From an uncultured Lachnospiraceae bacterium (GTDB lineage: Bacteria > Bacillota > Clostridia > Lachnospirales > Lachnospiraceae): a DNA stretch of 64,000 nucleotides. Below the pieces are notes generated by a model. It was given only the letters and a program-made list of their open reading frames with translations, searched no databases and was not told where the DNA came from. Below, piece by piece: positions 8,089-16,144 of the stretch (positions are counted from its first letter, which is position 1; every line of letters begins with the position of its first letter). The stretch spans positions 30,604 through 94,603 of the forward strand of contig CAKNHF010000008.1 of assembly GCA_930972465.1 (NCBI GenBank), written 5' to 3'. The translations under genes and the position numbers were made by a program.

Positions 8089-9654
8089 CTAAAATGAAGT
8101 ATAACATAAGTTTTCTAATTTGTCATGTATATATCCGGCATCTCTCTCATCTGTCATCACCGTCAGACGGTCCCCTGCCATCAGCTCTGTCTTTCCTCTC
8201 GGGATCTTCTCTTTCCCGTCCCGCTCCAGCGCCACAAGAAGACAGTTTCTCGGCCAGTTGATGTCCATGACTTTCCGCCCTTCCAGTACGGAACCGCTCA
8301 TAATGACAAACTCGCTGAGAACTTTCTGTCCTCCGGACGGACTTTTCTGCCCTTTTCCCTGCCCCTCCAGTATCCGGGTCAGGAGACTTTCATAGATGGG
8401 CTCGGATTTCATCAGAGTAGCCGTAATGTACGCTGCCACAGACACGATGGCCAGAGAGAGCATCTGGCTTACCGACCCTGACATTTCAAACAGAAGGATA
8501 ATCCCGGTGATAGGCGCCCGTACAATGGCCGTGAAAAAGCCTGCCATGGACAGAAGGACAAAATTATTTATATATACCGGATCAAGTCCCAGCAGTTCCA
8601 CTCCCGCCATGGCAAATGCGCCTCCGGCCAGCGCTCCCAGGATCAGCAGAGGGAAGAAGATCCCTCCCGGCGCTCCGGAGCCGAAACTGACTGCGGAAAA
8701 CAGAAGTTTTACGATAAAAGTGATAATCACCAGTCCCAGAGCCATCTCTCCGCCTGTCAGGGACACGATCAGATTATTGCCGCTCCCAAGGACGGAAGGC
8801 ATCACAAGGCCGGCGGCTCCCGCGGCCAGGAAGGCGATCACAAGGCGCCCTGTCACTCCCAGGAAAGCAGGTTTTTTATACAGATCCTGTGCCTTGAGCA
8901 TAAGACGGTTGTAGAAAGCGCCCAGCACGCCCAGAAGCGCCCCCAGGATCAACAGCATCCAGTAATAATCCTGGGGAAGGGCATGCTCCAGCCGGAACTG
9001 GAAGACCGGATCAATGCCGATAATATGTGAGGAAACAAAATCCGCGGTTACCGACGCCGTCATAACGGAAATCAGAATACTCACGGAGAACCCTTTATGT
9101 ATCTCTTCCAGAGAGAACATCATCCCCGCAAGCGGCGCGTGAAAGGCAGCCGCCAGTCCCGCGCTCGCCCCGCAGGTCATCAGGTATTTTTCTTCTGTCC
9201 TGTCCCGGTCAAGGAAACGGGAAATCCCCTGTCCCGTCATTGCGCCAAGCTGGATCGACGGGCCTTCCCTTCCCAGGGAAAGACCGCCCAGAATACAGAG
9301 GAATCCTCCCAGAAATTTGGCGGGAAGCACGCGTTTCCAATTTTCAGAGATTTTGCCGAGTATATCTCCTTCCACCTGCGGAATTCCGCTGCCCGATATC
9401 ATAGGCTCCATCTTCACCAGTTTTCCCACGATCAGCGCAAGCACTGCCAGCACGGCAAACCATCCGGCGATCCGCAGGGGATTTCCCTGAATATAATCCA
9501 GTACCCGGTTCAGCGCTTCCCCCGCGAAAGTGAGAGCCAGACGGTAAAGAAGCACGACCAGTCCTCCCACGGCTCCCACGAGCAGGCCTTCGCCGATCAG
9601 GATTACCGGAAAACGCTGCGCTCGTCTGATCGTATACGACGTATCTTTTTTCAT
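8089..9654 (-). CDS. ClC-family chloride/proton antiporter with C-terminal RCK_C domain
   Basis: This 521-residue protein has the three anion-pathway signatures of ClC proteins: GSGIP (88-92), GREGPS with the gating glutamate at residue 130, and GSGAPGGIFFPLL. The gating glutamate suggests a Cl-/H+ antiporter rather than a channel, though the second proton-transfer glutamate was not located by eye. Residues after about 440 form a TrkA-C-like regulatory domain (SGSVLEGRKVMDINWPRNCLL, GDRLTVMTDE). It lies 12 bp after lrgB and 24 bp before pyrH, so it is probably transcribed with lrgAB. A role in acid or osmotic stress is inferred. Confidence 0.88.
   Translation of the reverse strand: MKKDTSYTIRRAQRFPVILIGEGLLVGAVGGLVVLLYRLALTFAGEALNRVLDYIQGNPLRIAGWFAVLAVLALIVGKLVKMEPMISGSGIPQVEGDILGKISENWKRVLPAKFLGGFLCILGGLSLGREGPSIQLGAMTGQGISRFLDRDRTEEKYLMTCGASAGLAAAFHAPLAGMMFSLEEIHKGFSVSILISVMTASVTADFVSSHIIGIDPVFQFRLEHALPQDYYWMLLILGALLGVLGAFYNRLMLKAQDLYKKPAFLGVTGRLVIAFLAAGAAGLVMPSVLGSGNNLIVSLTGGEMALGLVIITFIVKLLFSAVSFGSGAPGGIFFPLLILGALAGGAFAMAGVELLGLDPVYINNFVLLSMAGFFTAIVRAPITGIILLFEMSGSVSQMLSLAIVSVAAYITATLMKSEPIYESLLTRILEGQGKGQKSPSGGQKVLSEFVIMSGSVLEGRKVMDINWPRNCLLVALERDGKEKIPRGKTELMAGDRLTVMTDERDAGYIHDKLENLCYTSF
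8098..8126 (-). promoter_or_regulatory. pyrH promoter inside the 3' end of the ClC gene
   Basis: ATGACA (8121-8126), a 17-bp spacer and TATACT (8098-8103) read on the minus strand. The start would fall just before the pyrH ribosome-binding site. It overlaps the last codons of the ClC gene. Confidence 0.55.
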
Positions 9655-9666
9655 AAACTTCCTCCT

Positions 9667-10350
9667 CTAGAGACGGATCAGCATGGAGAACAGGACCGTG
9701 ATGATCCCGCAGATTCCGATGGCGAGACCGCTCATTGCGCCCTCCACTTCTCCGATCTCAATGGCCTTCGACGTCCCCACCGCATGGCTGGAAGCACCGA
9801 TTGCGAGCCCTGCAGCCACCGGATCTGTAATATGGAATAGTTTAATAAGGAACGGAGCTAGAATGCCTCCGAGAATCCCCGTTCCGATCACCGCCACAAC
9901 AGTGATCGGGACCACACCGCCGGCCGGTTCCGCGATGCTCACGGCGATAGGAGTGGTTACGGATTTTGGCAGAAGCGATACGGTCAGGCTGTCATCAAGT
10001 CCGAACAGCCTGCACATCAGGTATACACTCGCCATGGATGCCGCGGAACCGGCGGCGCATCCGGTCAGAATGGGGAGCCAGTACTCTCTCAGGATCTGAC
10101 GTTTTGTGTAGATGGCAACAGCCAGACAGGCCGTGGCCGGCGCCAGGAACATATTGATGATCTCGCCCCCTGCATTGTAGGATTCATAGGGAATTCCGAA
10201 AACAAGCAGTACCCCTGATGTAAGTACGATAGCGATAATCAGAGGGTTGCATATCGGTGTTTTGAGTTTCTGGTTCAGTTTTACCCCGATTCCGAATGTG
10301 ATCACGCTCAGGGCAACTCCGAAATACGGTGATGCAAACAGTTCTTTCAA
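9667..10350 (-). CDS. lrgB: LrgB/CidB-family membrane protein
   Basis: This 227-residue hydrophobic protein matches the LrgB family: PLIIAIVLTSGVLLVFGIPYESYNAGG, FLAPATACLAVAIY, and the C-terminal AIGASSHAVGTSKAIEIGEVEGAMSGLAI. Family members were first described as antiholin-like modulators of murein hydrolases and, with LrgA, as pyruvate transporters in some Firmicutes. It overlaps lrgA by four bases (ATGA), indicating coupled translation, and is followed closely by a ClC antiporter. Confidence 0.9.
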   Translation of the reverse strand: MKELFASPYFGVALSVITFGIGVKLNQKLKTPICNPLIIAIVLTSGVLLVFGIPYESYNAGGEIINMFLAPATACLAVAIYTKRQILREYWLPILTGCAAGSAASMASVYLMCRLFGLDDSLTVSLLPKSVTTPIAVSIAEPAGGVVPITVVAVIGTGILGGILAPFLIKLFHITDPVAAGLAIGASSHAVGTSKAIEIGEVEGAMSGLAIGICGIITVLFSMLIRL

Positions 10351-10709
10351 GATTTTTTCCTCCTCCGTAACAGCCGCATGGTAAAGGTGACTGTATAGGC
10401 TGTCACCACGAAAGTTATGACCGTGGACACAGCGCAGATAACAATCAGCTGCACCAGAGCGTTCTCCAGAATGTCCAGATAGTTGATGATGCTGACCCCC
10501 GCAGGGATAAAGAAAAAGGACATGTTTTCCAGAAGAAAATCCGCCTTTTCCTGAATGTGTTCGATTTTCAGTATTCCCGCAGCCAGACAGAAAAACAGCA
10601 GGATCATTCCGATAATACTGGCCGGGAAAATTCCCGGGAAGAATTCTTCGATGACCATGCTGATCCAGCAGACGGAAAATATGATGCCAATCTGTTTTAT
10701 GATCTTCAT
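10347..10709 (-). CDS. lrgA: LrgA/CidA-family holin-like membrane protein
   Basis: The start is taken at the ATG at 10709 (MKIIKQIGIIFSVCWIS), preceded by AAAGGAAAGAGAACAG. A longer reading frame upstream has no ribosome-binding site. The 120-residue product has about four membrane helices and the LrgA/CidA features EFFPGIFPASIIGMILLFF and FFFIPAGVSIINY. With LrgB it probably forms one membrane system that affects autolysis or pyruvate exchange. No LytTR two-component regulator is adjacent, unlike in many species. Confidence 0.88.
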   Translation of the reverse strand: MKIIKQIGIIFSVCWISMVIEEFFPGIFPASIIGMILLFFCLAAGILKIEHIQEKADFLLENMSFFFIPAGVSIINYLDILENALVQLIVICAVSTVITFVVTAYTVTFTMRLLRRRKKS

Positions 10710-10845
10710 CTGTTCTCTTTCCTTTATTTTATTTTCGGGCAATGTGGTGCATATTTTCTGCTTCTTCCGAATGCCCACAGAATAAAATACCACCCTCCGC
10801 ATCGCTGTGTCAACGTATATGTTTTTTATCCGTGGAATTTCATTC

Positions 10846-10874
10846 TTGACAATCTCCCATATATGTTTTATGAT
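10846..10874 (+). promoter_or_regulatory. aroF promoter
   Basis: TTGACA (10846-10851), a 17-bp spacer and TATGAT (10869-10874) form a strong sigma-A promoter. The start near 10881 gives a leader of about 95 nt before aroF. Confidence 0.75.
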
Positions 10875-10883
10875 ACAGTTGTT

Positions 10884-10919
10884 TTCACACTTTAAACAGC
10901 TAAAATTTTACAGTGTGAA
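10884..10919 (+). promoter_or_regulatory. Hairpin in the aroF leader
   Basis: TTCACACT (10884-10891) and AGTGTGAA (10912-10919) are perfect inverted copies 20 nt apart, placed right at the predicted transcript start. It could be an operator for a repressor of aromatic synthesis or an RNA hairpin. Function is unknown. Confidence 0.4.
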
Positions 10920-10975
10920 GTAAGATTGATCAATATTTATCAATTTATCAGGTAAAACTACTGGAGGATTCAGAA

Positions 10976-11989
10976 ATGATTATTGTATTAAAACCGCATA
11001 CCACGGAAGAAAATATAGCACGGGTGGAAAATCTGGTAAAAAACCGTGGACTTGATACGCATATTGTCCGGGGAACTGAAATGACGATCATCGGATGCAT
11101 CGGAGATACTACTCTCATTGATCCCAGGCAGTTCGAAGTAGACAGCTGTGTCGACAAGGTCATGCATGTTCAGGAACCTTATAAGCTTGCCAATCGTGCG
11201 TTTCATCCGGAGGATTCTGTTATCGATGTATCCGGAGTAAAGATCGGAGGCGGACACCTTGGTCTTATCGCCGGCCCATGCTCTGTCGAATCATTTGACC
11301 AGGTTCTCGAGGTCGCCAGAGCTGCAAAAGCTTCCGGTGCCAACCTTCTCCGCGGAGGCGCTTTCAAACCGCGGACCAGCCCCTACTCCTTCCAGGGTCT
11401 CGGACTGGAAGGACTGGATATCCTCTGCGCGGTAAAAGAAGAGGTCGGTCTTCCGATTGTAACAGAACTCATGTCTCCGCAGTATCTTGATATTTTCAAT
11501 GAAAAGGTCGATCTTATCCAGATCGGCGCCCGCAACATGCAGAACTTTGATCTGCTGAAACAGCTCGGCCAGGTGGATCGTCCGATCCTTCTGAAGCGCG
11601 GACTCAATGCAACCTATGAGGAATGGATCATGTCGGCCGAATATATCATGGCATCCGGCAATGAGAATGTTATCCTCTGCGAACGCGGCATCCGCACATT
11701 TGAAACATACACAAGAAATACCCTGGATCTCCAGAGCATTCCGGTTCTCCGCAAAAAAACTCACCTGCCCGTGGTTGTAGATCCCAGTCATGCAGGAGGA
11801 AAATGGTGGCTTGTTGAGCCCATGGCCAAAGCTGCTGTCGCAGCCGGCGCCGACGGCCTTATGATTGAAGTACACAATAATCCCGAATGCGCATTATGCG
11901 ACGGTGCACAGTCCCTGAAACCCGAAAAATATGATGCGCTGCTCAAACAGGTGCGTCAAATTGCACAGGTTGTCGGGAAAATTCTGTAA
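10976..11989 (+). CDS. aroF: 3-deoxy-7-phosphoheptulonate synthase (DAHP synthase) with N-terminal regulatory domain
   Basis: This 337-residue enzyme condenses PEP and erythrose 4-phosphate, the first step to chorismate. Residues 1-70 form a ferredoxin-like/ACT-type regulatory domain (MIIVLKPHTTEENIARVENL). The catalytic barrel follows with GLIAGPCSVES, GGAFKPRTSPYSFQGLG, LIQIGARNMQN, LLKRGL and VVDPSHAGGKWWLVEPMAKAA. This is the Thermotoga/Bacillus-type layout, in which the extra domain mediates feedback by tyrosine or phenylalanine. ATG follows GGAGGATTCAGAA. aroB follows after a palindromic repeat, so the two may be separate or attenuated units. Confidence 0.95.
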   Translation: MIIVLKPHTTEENIARVENLVKNRGLDTHIVRGTEMTIIGCIGDTTLIDPRQFEVDSCVDKVMHVQEPYKLANRAFHPEDSVIDVSGVKIGGGHLGLIAGPCSVESFDQVLEVARAAKASGANLLRGGAFKPRTSPYSFQGLGLEGLDILCAVKEEVGLPIVTELMSPQYLDIFNEKVDLIQIGARNMQNFDLLKQLGQVDRPILLKRGLNATYEEWIMSAEYIMASGNENVILCERGIRTFETYTRNTLDLQSIPVLRKKTHLPVVVDPSHAGGKWWLVEPMAKAAVAAGADGLMIEVHNNPECALCDGAQSLKPEKYDALLKQVRQIAQVVGKIL

Positions 11990-11997
11990 ATAATCAT

Positions 11998-12039
11998 AAA
12001 AGGGGTCAGGCCCTTTTGCAAAGGGGCCTGACCCCTTTT
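11998..12039 (+). repeat. Long palindromic repeat between aroF and aroB (copy 1 of GGGGCCTGACCCC family)
   Basis: The arms 11998-12013 and 12024-12039 are perfect 16-bp inverted copies (AAAAGGGGTCAGGCCC and its complement). With inner pairs the stem reaches about 19 bp around a TGCA loop, and it ends in TTTTA, so it can also act as a terminator after aroF. The core GGGGCCTGACCCC recurs near 13198 and 45541. Confidence 0.85.
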
Positions 12040-12070
12040 ATCACCATTTTCTGAAAAGGAGCTTGATAAA

Positions 12071-13126
12071 ATGAATTTAACAGTCAATTTGGGCAAACAG
12101 ACTTATACTATCTATATTGATAATGGAATTCTCGCTCATGCAGGGGAATATGTCAGAAAAGTTTTTAATGGACAAAAAATCATGATTATTTCTGATGACA
12201 ATGTCTTTCCGCTCTATGGCACCAGGCTTCTGAACTCGCTTGAAGGATATGAATGCCACACTCTGGTGCTTCCTCACGGCGAGACGACAAAGCGCTTCCA
12301 GACACTCCCGGCCGTATACTCAGCTCTGCTGAATGCACGTCTGACAAGAAGCGATCTCGTTATTGCTCTCGGAGGCGGGGTGATCGGCGATCTCGCAGGC
12401 TTTGCGGCCGCCAGCTATCTCCGGGGTGTAAATCTCATTCAGATCCCCACTTCTCTCCTGGCTCAGGTAGACTCATCTGTAGGCGGAAAGGTTGCCGTAG
12501 ACCTTCCTCAGGGGAAAAATCTTGTGGGAGCCTTCTACCACCCCGGAATGGTGCTAATAGATCCCGATGTTCTGGACACGCTACCTGCACATTTTATAAG
12601 TGACGGAATGGGAGAGGTCATTAAATATGGCTGCATTAAGGATTCCGGTCTGTTTGATCTGCTCTGTTCACACAGTTCCTTTGAGGATCTGAAGCCTGAA
12701 CTCAAATCTGTGATCGCGCGCTGTGTGGATATCAAAAGGGGCATTGTCGAGGCAGACCAGTATGATAAAGGAGAGCGTATGCTTCTGAATTTCGGTCATA
12801 CGCTGGCCCACACAATCGAGCAGTATTATCATTATGAGCGGGAAAGCCACGGTGAAGCGGTCGGAATCGGTATGTACCAGATCACAAAAATAGCGGAGAA
12901 AAATGGACTGACCCCGGACGGATGCGCCGAAAAGATCAGAAAAGCACTTGAAATCTATGGACTGCCCGCATCATGCGGCCTCCCTGTATCCGCACTGACA
13001 GAAGCGATTTCCCTGGATAAGAAAAATCTGAACGGACACCTGAATATCGTTCTGCTGCACAGCATCGGTGACAGCTACGTATATCCCACAGATCTTGATT
13101 TCTTTAACGGGGCAGACGATATTTGA
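12071..13126 (+). CDS. aroB: 3-dehydroquinate synthase
   Basis: This 351-residue enzyme carries out the second shikimate step, cyclising DAHP to 3-dehydroquinate with NAD and a divalent metal. Motifs seen: LALGGGVIGDLAGF-type NAD site (about residue 100), YLRGVNLIQIPTSLLAQVDSSVGGK, GKNLVGAFYHP, and metal ligands in LLNFGHTLAHTIE and ESHGEAVGIGM. ATG follows AAAAGGAGCTTGATAAA. It lies 81 bp after aroF with the palindrome between them. A hairpin overlaps its stop codon. Confidence 0.96.
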   Translation: MNLTVNLGKQTYTIYIDNGILAHAGEYVRKVFNGQKIMIISDDNVFPLYGTRLLNSLEGYECHTLVLPHGETTKRFQTLPAVYSALLNARLTRSDLVIALGGGVIGDLAGFAAASYLRGVNLIQIPTSLLAQVDSSVGGKVAVDLPQGKNLVGAFYHPGMVLIDPDVLDTLPAHFISDGMGEVIKYGCIKDSGLFDLLCSHSSFEDLKPELKSVIARCVDIKRGIVEADQYDKGERMLLNFGHTLAHTIEQYYHYERESHGEAVGIGMYQITKIAEKNGLTPDGCAEKIRKALEIYGLPASCGLPVSALTEAISLDKKNLNGHLNIVLLHSIGDSYVYPTDLDFFNGADDI

Positions 13127-13143
13127 CAAATATCATCTGCCCC
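13109..13143 (+). terminator. Hairpin over the aroB stop codon
   Basis: GGGGCAGACGATATTT (13109-13124) pairs with AAATATCATCTGCCCC (13128-13143) with a single mismatch. There is no U-run after it, so it is better read as a 3'-end stabilising hairpin or weak terminator shared with the convergent gene. Confidence 0.5.
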
Positions 13144-13193
13144 GGCATTCAAGAAATTTCAGACACTTTATGTTATTTTCTGAAAACGCTGCG

Positions 13194-13213
13194 CAAAGGG
13201 GCCTGACCCCCTT
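13194..13213. repeat. Palindromic repeat, copy 2 of GGGGCCTGACCCC family
   Basis: The sequence GCAAAGGGGCCTGACCCC is shared base for base with the right half of the palindrome at 11998-12039. It lies between the convergent ends of aroB and the D-2-hydroxyacid dehydrogenase, three bases before the latter's stop codon. Confidence 0.75.
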
Positions 13214-13215
13214 GC

Positions 13216-14199
13216 TTAAATCACAGCCCAGGGATCTTCTTTCCCGGCCGCCCGCAGAAGACAGCTCTCGATGGAATGTTTCACCATATCGCTGACGGCC
13301 TGGTCTGTATAGAAAGCCATATGCGGAGTTACGATCACATTCGGGAAGCCTCTGAGTATATAGAGATCACGTTTGCTTAGAATATCGGATTTCAGGTCAT
13401 AATAGTAAAGGCCGAATTCATCCTCGATAACATCAAGTCCGGCTGCCCCGACCTTCCCGTCCTCAATTCCGTCGATCAGCGCCCGCGTATCAATGAGACC
13501 GCCTCTCGCGGTATTGATGATGACCACGCCGTCCTTCATCTTCGCAAGCGCCTCTTTATCTATCAGATGAAAATTCTCTTCCTCCAGAGGCATATGAAGA
13601 GTGATCAGGTCACACTCTCTGAATATCGTATCCAGATCCGCATACTGAGCCTGTTCGCGCACAGATTCATTCTCAAATTTGTCATAGGCATATATCCTGC
13701 ATCCGAAGCCGCTCAGGTCACGGATGACGGCTCTTCCGATCCTGCCGGTGCCGAGAACCCCTACTGTAAAGTTGGGAAGTTCTTTCCCCTGAATGCCGGG
13801 AAGCGAAAAATCATTCATCTCTGCTCTCTGCATGATCCGCTTCATCTTCCGGATTGACATCAGCATGAGCATCACCGTATAATCCGCCACGCATTCCGGA
13901 GAGTAGGAGACATTGCTCACATGAATCCCGAATTTTTTTGCAGCCTCAATGTCCACATGATCATATCCTATTGTTCTGGTAGAAATCATTTTCACACCCA
14001 TTTCATGAAAACGCTCCATAAGCTGAGCGTCTATCCTGGAAGTGATTATACTGATATACTCATATCCCGACGCCAGATGGGCATTCTCCATGGTCGGAGC
14101 ATCCGTGCAGATTCCCAGCTCCACATTATACTCCTCTGAAAATTTCTGAAAATATTCCGCCTCGTCAAATTCTCTGTAATTGTATACAAAAATCTTCAT
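13216..14199 (-). CDS. D-2-hydroxyacid dehydrogenase (D-lactate dehydrogenase-like)
   Basis: The start is taken at ATG 14199 (MKIFVYNYREFDEAEYF), six bases after GAGGTG; the upstream GTG overlaps that ribosome-binding site. The 327-residue protein has a Rossmann NAD site (VGVLGTGRIGRAVIRDLSGFG), the catalytic-domain signature NTARGGLIDTRALI with its Arg, the Glu in DVIEDE, and the catalytic His in VTPHMAFYTDQA. Family members reduce pyruvate to D-lactate or related 2-oxoacids during fermentation. The close match of the N-terminus to D-lactate dehydrogenases makes that the best guess. Confidence 0.85.
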   Translation of the reverse strand: MKIFVYNYREFDEAEYFQKFSEEYNVELGICTDAPTMENAHLASGYEYISIITSRIDAQLMERFHEMGVKMISTRTIGYDHVDIEAAKKFGIHVSNVSYSPECVADYTVMLMLMSIRKMKRIMQRAEMNDFSLPGIQGKELPNFTVGVLGTGRIGRAVIRDLSGFGCRIYAYDKFENESVREQAQYADLDTIFRECDLITLHMPLEEENFHLIDKEALAKMKDGVVIINTARGGLIDTRALIDGIEDGKVGAAGLDVIEDEFGLYYYDLKSDILSKRDLYILRGFPNVIVTPHMAFYTDQAVSDMVKHSIESCLLRAAGKEDPWAVI

Positions 14200-14260
14200 T
14201 CTGTTCACCTCGCTGAAATTGCCCGCACACCGAATATTTCGGTACGCTTTCTTTTTCTAC

Positions 14261-15052
14261 TCAGATCAGCCCGTAATGTCTGAGCCCATATGCCAGACCG
14301 TCTTCCTCTACGGTTTTTGTGACATATTCGGTGTATGGGTCGAGAACTTTCGAATGTTTTCCCATTGCGATTGCATGGTCCGCATACATGAACATCGCCA
14401 GATCATTGCTGCTGTCACCGAAGACATAGGCTCTTTCTTTCGGAATGCCGAACTTTTTCATGACAAAATCACAGGCCGTAGCCTTGGAATACCCCTTCTG
14501 TATCACTTCGTATGTATTCTCCCCGCGGTCTATGGCCTCCATATCCTCCTTGATGAACTCAAGAAAAGCATCCATATCACTCCGTTCATCGCTGTACACA
14601 AAAAGCTTGTCATACGTAAAGTTCCCGCGCTCCAGAGGCTGTTCGATTCCCATTCCCTTTTCTCTGAAATATCTCCGTGACTGCTCCAGATTATCAAACC
14701 TTGTAATCCTTTCGGGGAAATACACATCCTCAACGCCTTCCGCCACGCCGTACAGATCACATTCCGCCATTTTTCTGATAATATCTCTCCCTCTCTGCTC
14801 AGGGATCGATCTGGAAAACATAAGTTCACCGTCATAAACCAGGTATGTGCCGCATCCGCACAGATAGCCGTCAAATCCGATCCGGCTCACCTCTGATGGG
14901 ATACTGCTTATCGTACGGCCTGTATTGATAAAAAGAATATGCCCGTTTTTCTGCGCCTCCCGGATCGCACTGACCGCACTGTCAGGGACCGTTCTCGTAA
15001 TCTCGCTGAGAATTGTCCCGTCAATATCAAAAAACAATACTGATTTTTCCAT
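14261..15052 (-). CDS. HAD-superfamily Cof-type phosphatase
   Basis: This 263-residue cytoplasmic hydrolase starts with the nucleophile motif FFDIDGTILS (motif I, DxDGT). It has FINTGRT (motif II region), the C2-type cap in the middle, and FGDSSNDLAMFMYADHAIAMG (motifs III/IV). Proteins of this Cof/YidA type dephosphorylate sugar phosphates or flavin-type phosphometabolites; the substrate cannot be predicted from sequence. It lies 61 bp downstream of nothing obvious on its strand and is divergent from the deacetylase gene. Confidence 0.85.
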   Translation of the reverse strand: MEKSVLFFDIDGTILSEITRTVPDSAVSAIREAQKNGHILFINTGRTISSIPSEVSRIGFDGYLCGCGTYLVYDGELMFSRSIPEQRGRDIIRKMAECDLYGVAEGVEDVYFPERITRFDNLEQSRRYFREKGMGIEQPLERGNFTYDKLFVYSDERSDMDAFLEFIKEDMEAIDRGENTYEVIQKGYSKATACDFVMKKFGIPKERAYVFGDSSNDLAMFMYADHAIAMGKHSKVLDPYTEYVTKTVEEDGLAYGLRHYGLI

Positions 15053-15214
15053 CTCTGTTCGCTGCTCCTGAAAATTAATCTCTCTGCGCCCCGGGCGTCT
15101 GTCAAAGCGCCGCCCGGATATTCCTCTAACACTTTATCACTGTTTGCAGGAAATGTCTACCGGCATGATTCCCGGTTCCCGATCATATATTAGAAAAAAC
15201 ACAGAGGAATATGT

Positions 15215-16081
15215 ATGCCTATGACCCGTTTTTCCACTTATACATTCAAAACGTTTCTCAGGAAATCTCTCCTTTCCCCCGGAACATGGGGAATTCTCCT
15301 CATTCTTACTGCCGCATATCTGGCCGGAGCAGCTGCTGGCACACTTTCCGCTCATATATCTGTTTCGGGAGAACAGATCATTGCCGCCTCGGCCGAAGGG
15401 AACTGGGGGCTGAGCTTCCAGGAAGAAGGTCAGCCCCCGGCAGGGAACGCCACTGCAGAAGAGCTCGCTCAGTATGACGCCTGTTATATGGGAAATAGTG
15501 ACGAAAAGGTTCTGTATCTGACGTTCGACGCAGGATATGAAAACGGCAATACGGAGCTCATCCTTGACGCGCTGAAAAAGCACAATGTCTCCGCCACTTT
15601 TTTCGTGGTGGGAACCTATATCGAATCAGAACCCGAATTAATCAGACGAATGACCGAAGAGGGGCACATTGTCGGAAATCATACATGGCATCATCCCGAT
15701 ATGTCCGAAATAGAAACCATGGACGCGTTTAAAGAAGAACTGTGTTCTGTGGAGAATGCTTTTCTGGAAGCGACAGGGCAGGAGATGACAAAATACTACC
15801 GTCCGCCGGGAGGCGTCTACAGTACGGAAAACCTGAAGATGGCCCGGGAACTCGGCTATAAAACCTTTTTCTGGAGTCTCGCATACGTGGACTGGTATCA
15901 GGATGATCAGCCGACAGAAGAAGAAGCGTTTGAAAAACTTCTGGGCCGCATTCATCCCGGAGCGATCGTGCTGCTTCACAGCACTTCATCAACCAATGCA
16001 CAGATTCTCGATGAGCTGCTGACCAAATGGGAAGAAATGGGATATCAGATCCGGTCTCTGTCAGACCTGGACTCACTCTGA
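15215..16081 (+). CDS. Polysaccharide deacetylase, PdaA-like (NodB domain)
   Basis: This 288-residue protein has an N-terminal membrane segment (about 27-48) and a NodB-homology domain. The metal/catalytic motifs are present: YLTFDAGYENGNT (catalytic Asp and metal Asp), GHIVGNHTWHHPDMS (two metal His), YYRPPGG, and the C-terminal IHPGAIVLLHSTSSTN. The order fits delta-lactam-forming deacetylases such as PdaA, which remove acetyl groups from muramic acid in spore cortex. ATG follows GAGGAATATGT. A cortex role is inferred from family resemblance and the sporulating lineage. Confidence 0.85.
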   Translation: MPMTRFSTYTFKTFLRKSLLSPGTWGILLILTAAYLAGAAAGTLSAHISVSGEQIIAASAEGNWGLSFQEEGQPPAGNATAEELAQYDACYMGNSDEKVLYLTFDAGYENGNTELILDALKKHNVSATFFVVGTYIESEPELIRRMTEEGHIVGNHTWHHPDMSEIETMDAFKEELCSVENAFLEATGQEMTKYYRPPGGVYSTENLKMARELGYKTFFWSLAYVDWYQDDQPTEEEAFEKLLGRIHPGAIVLLHSTSSTNAQILDELLTKWEEMGYQIRSLSDLDSL

Positions 16082-16106
16082 CCGGCAGTCCTCATCGGAG
16101 AAAAAA

Positions 16107-16135
16107 ATCGGGTTTGTCCATCTGACAAACCCGAT
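16107..16135 (-). terminator. Terminator of the FGGY kinase gene
   Basis: A perfect 12-bp stem pairs ATCGGGTTTGTC with its complement (16107-16118 and 16124-16135) around a 5-nt loop. On the minus strand it is followed directly by TTTTTTT (16100-16106). It is nine bases past the kinase stop codon and is a textbook intrinsic terminator. The plus-strand deacetylase gene also ends here. Confidence 0.85.
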
Positions 16136-16144
16136 CCACAGAGT

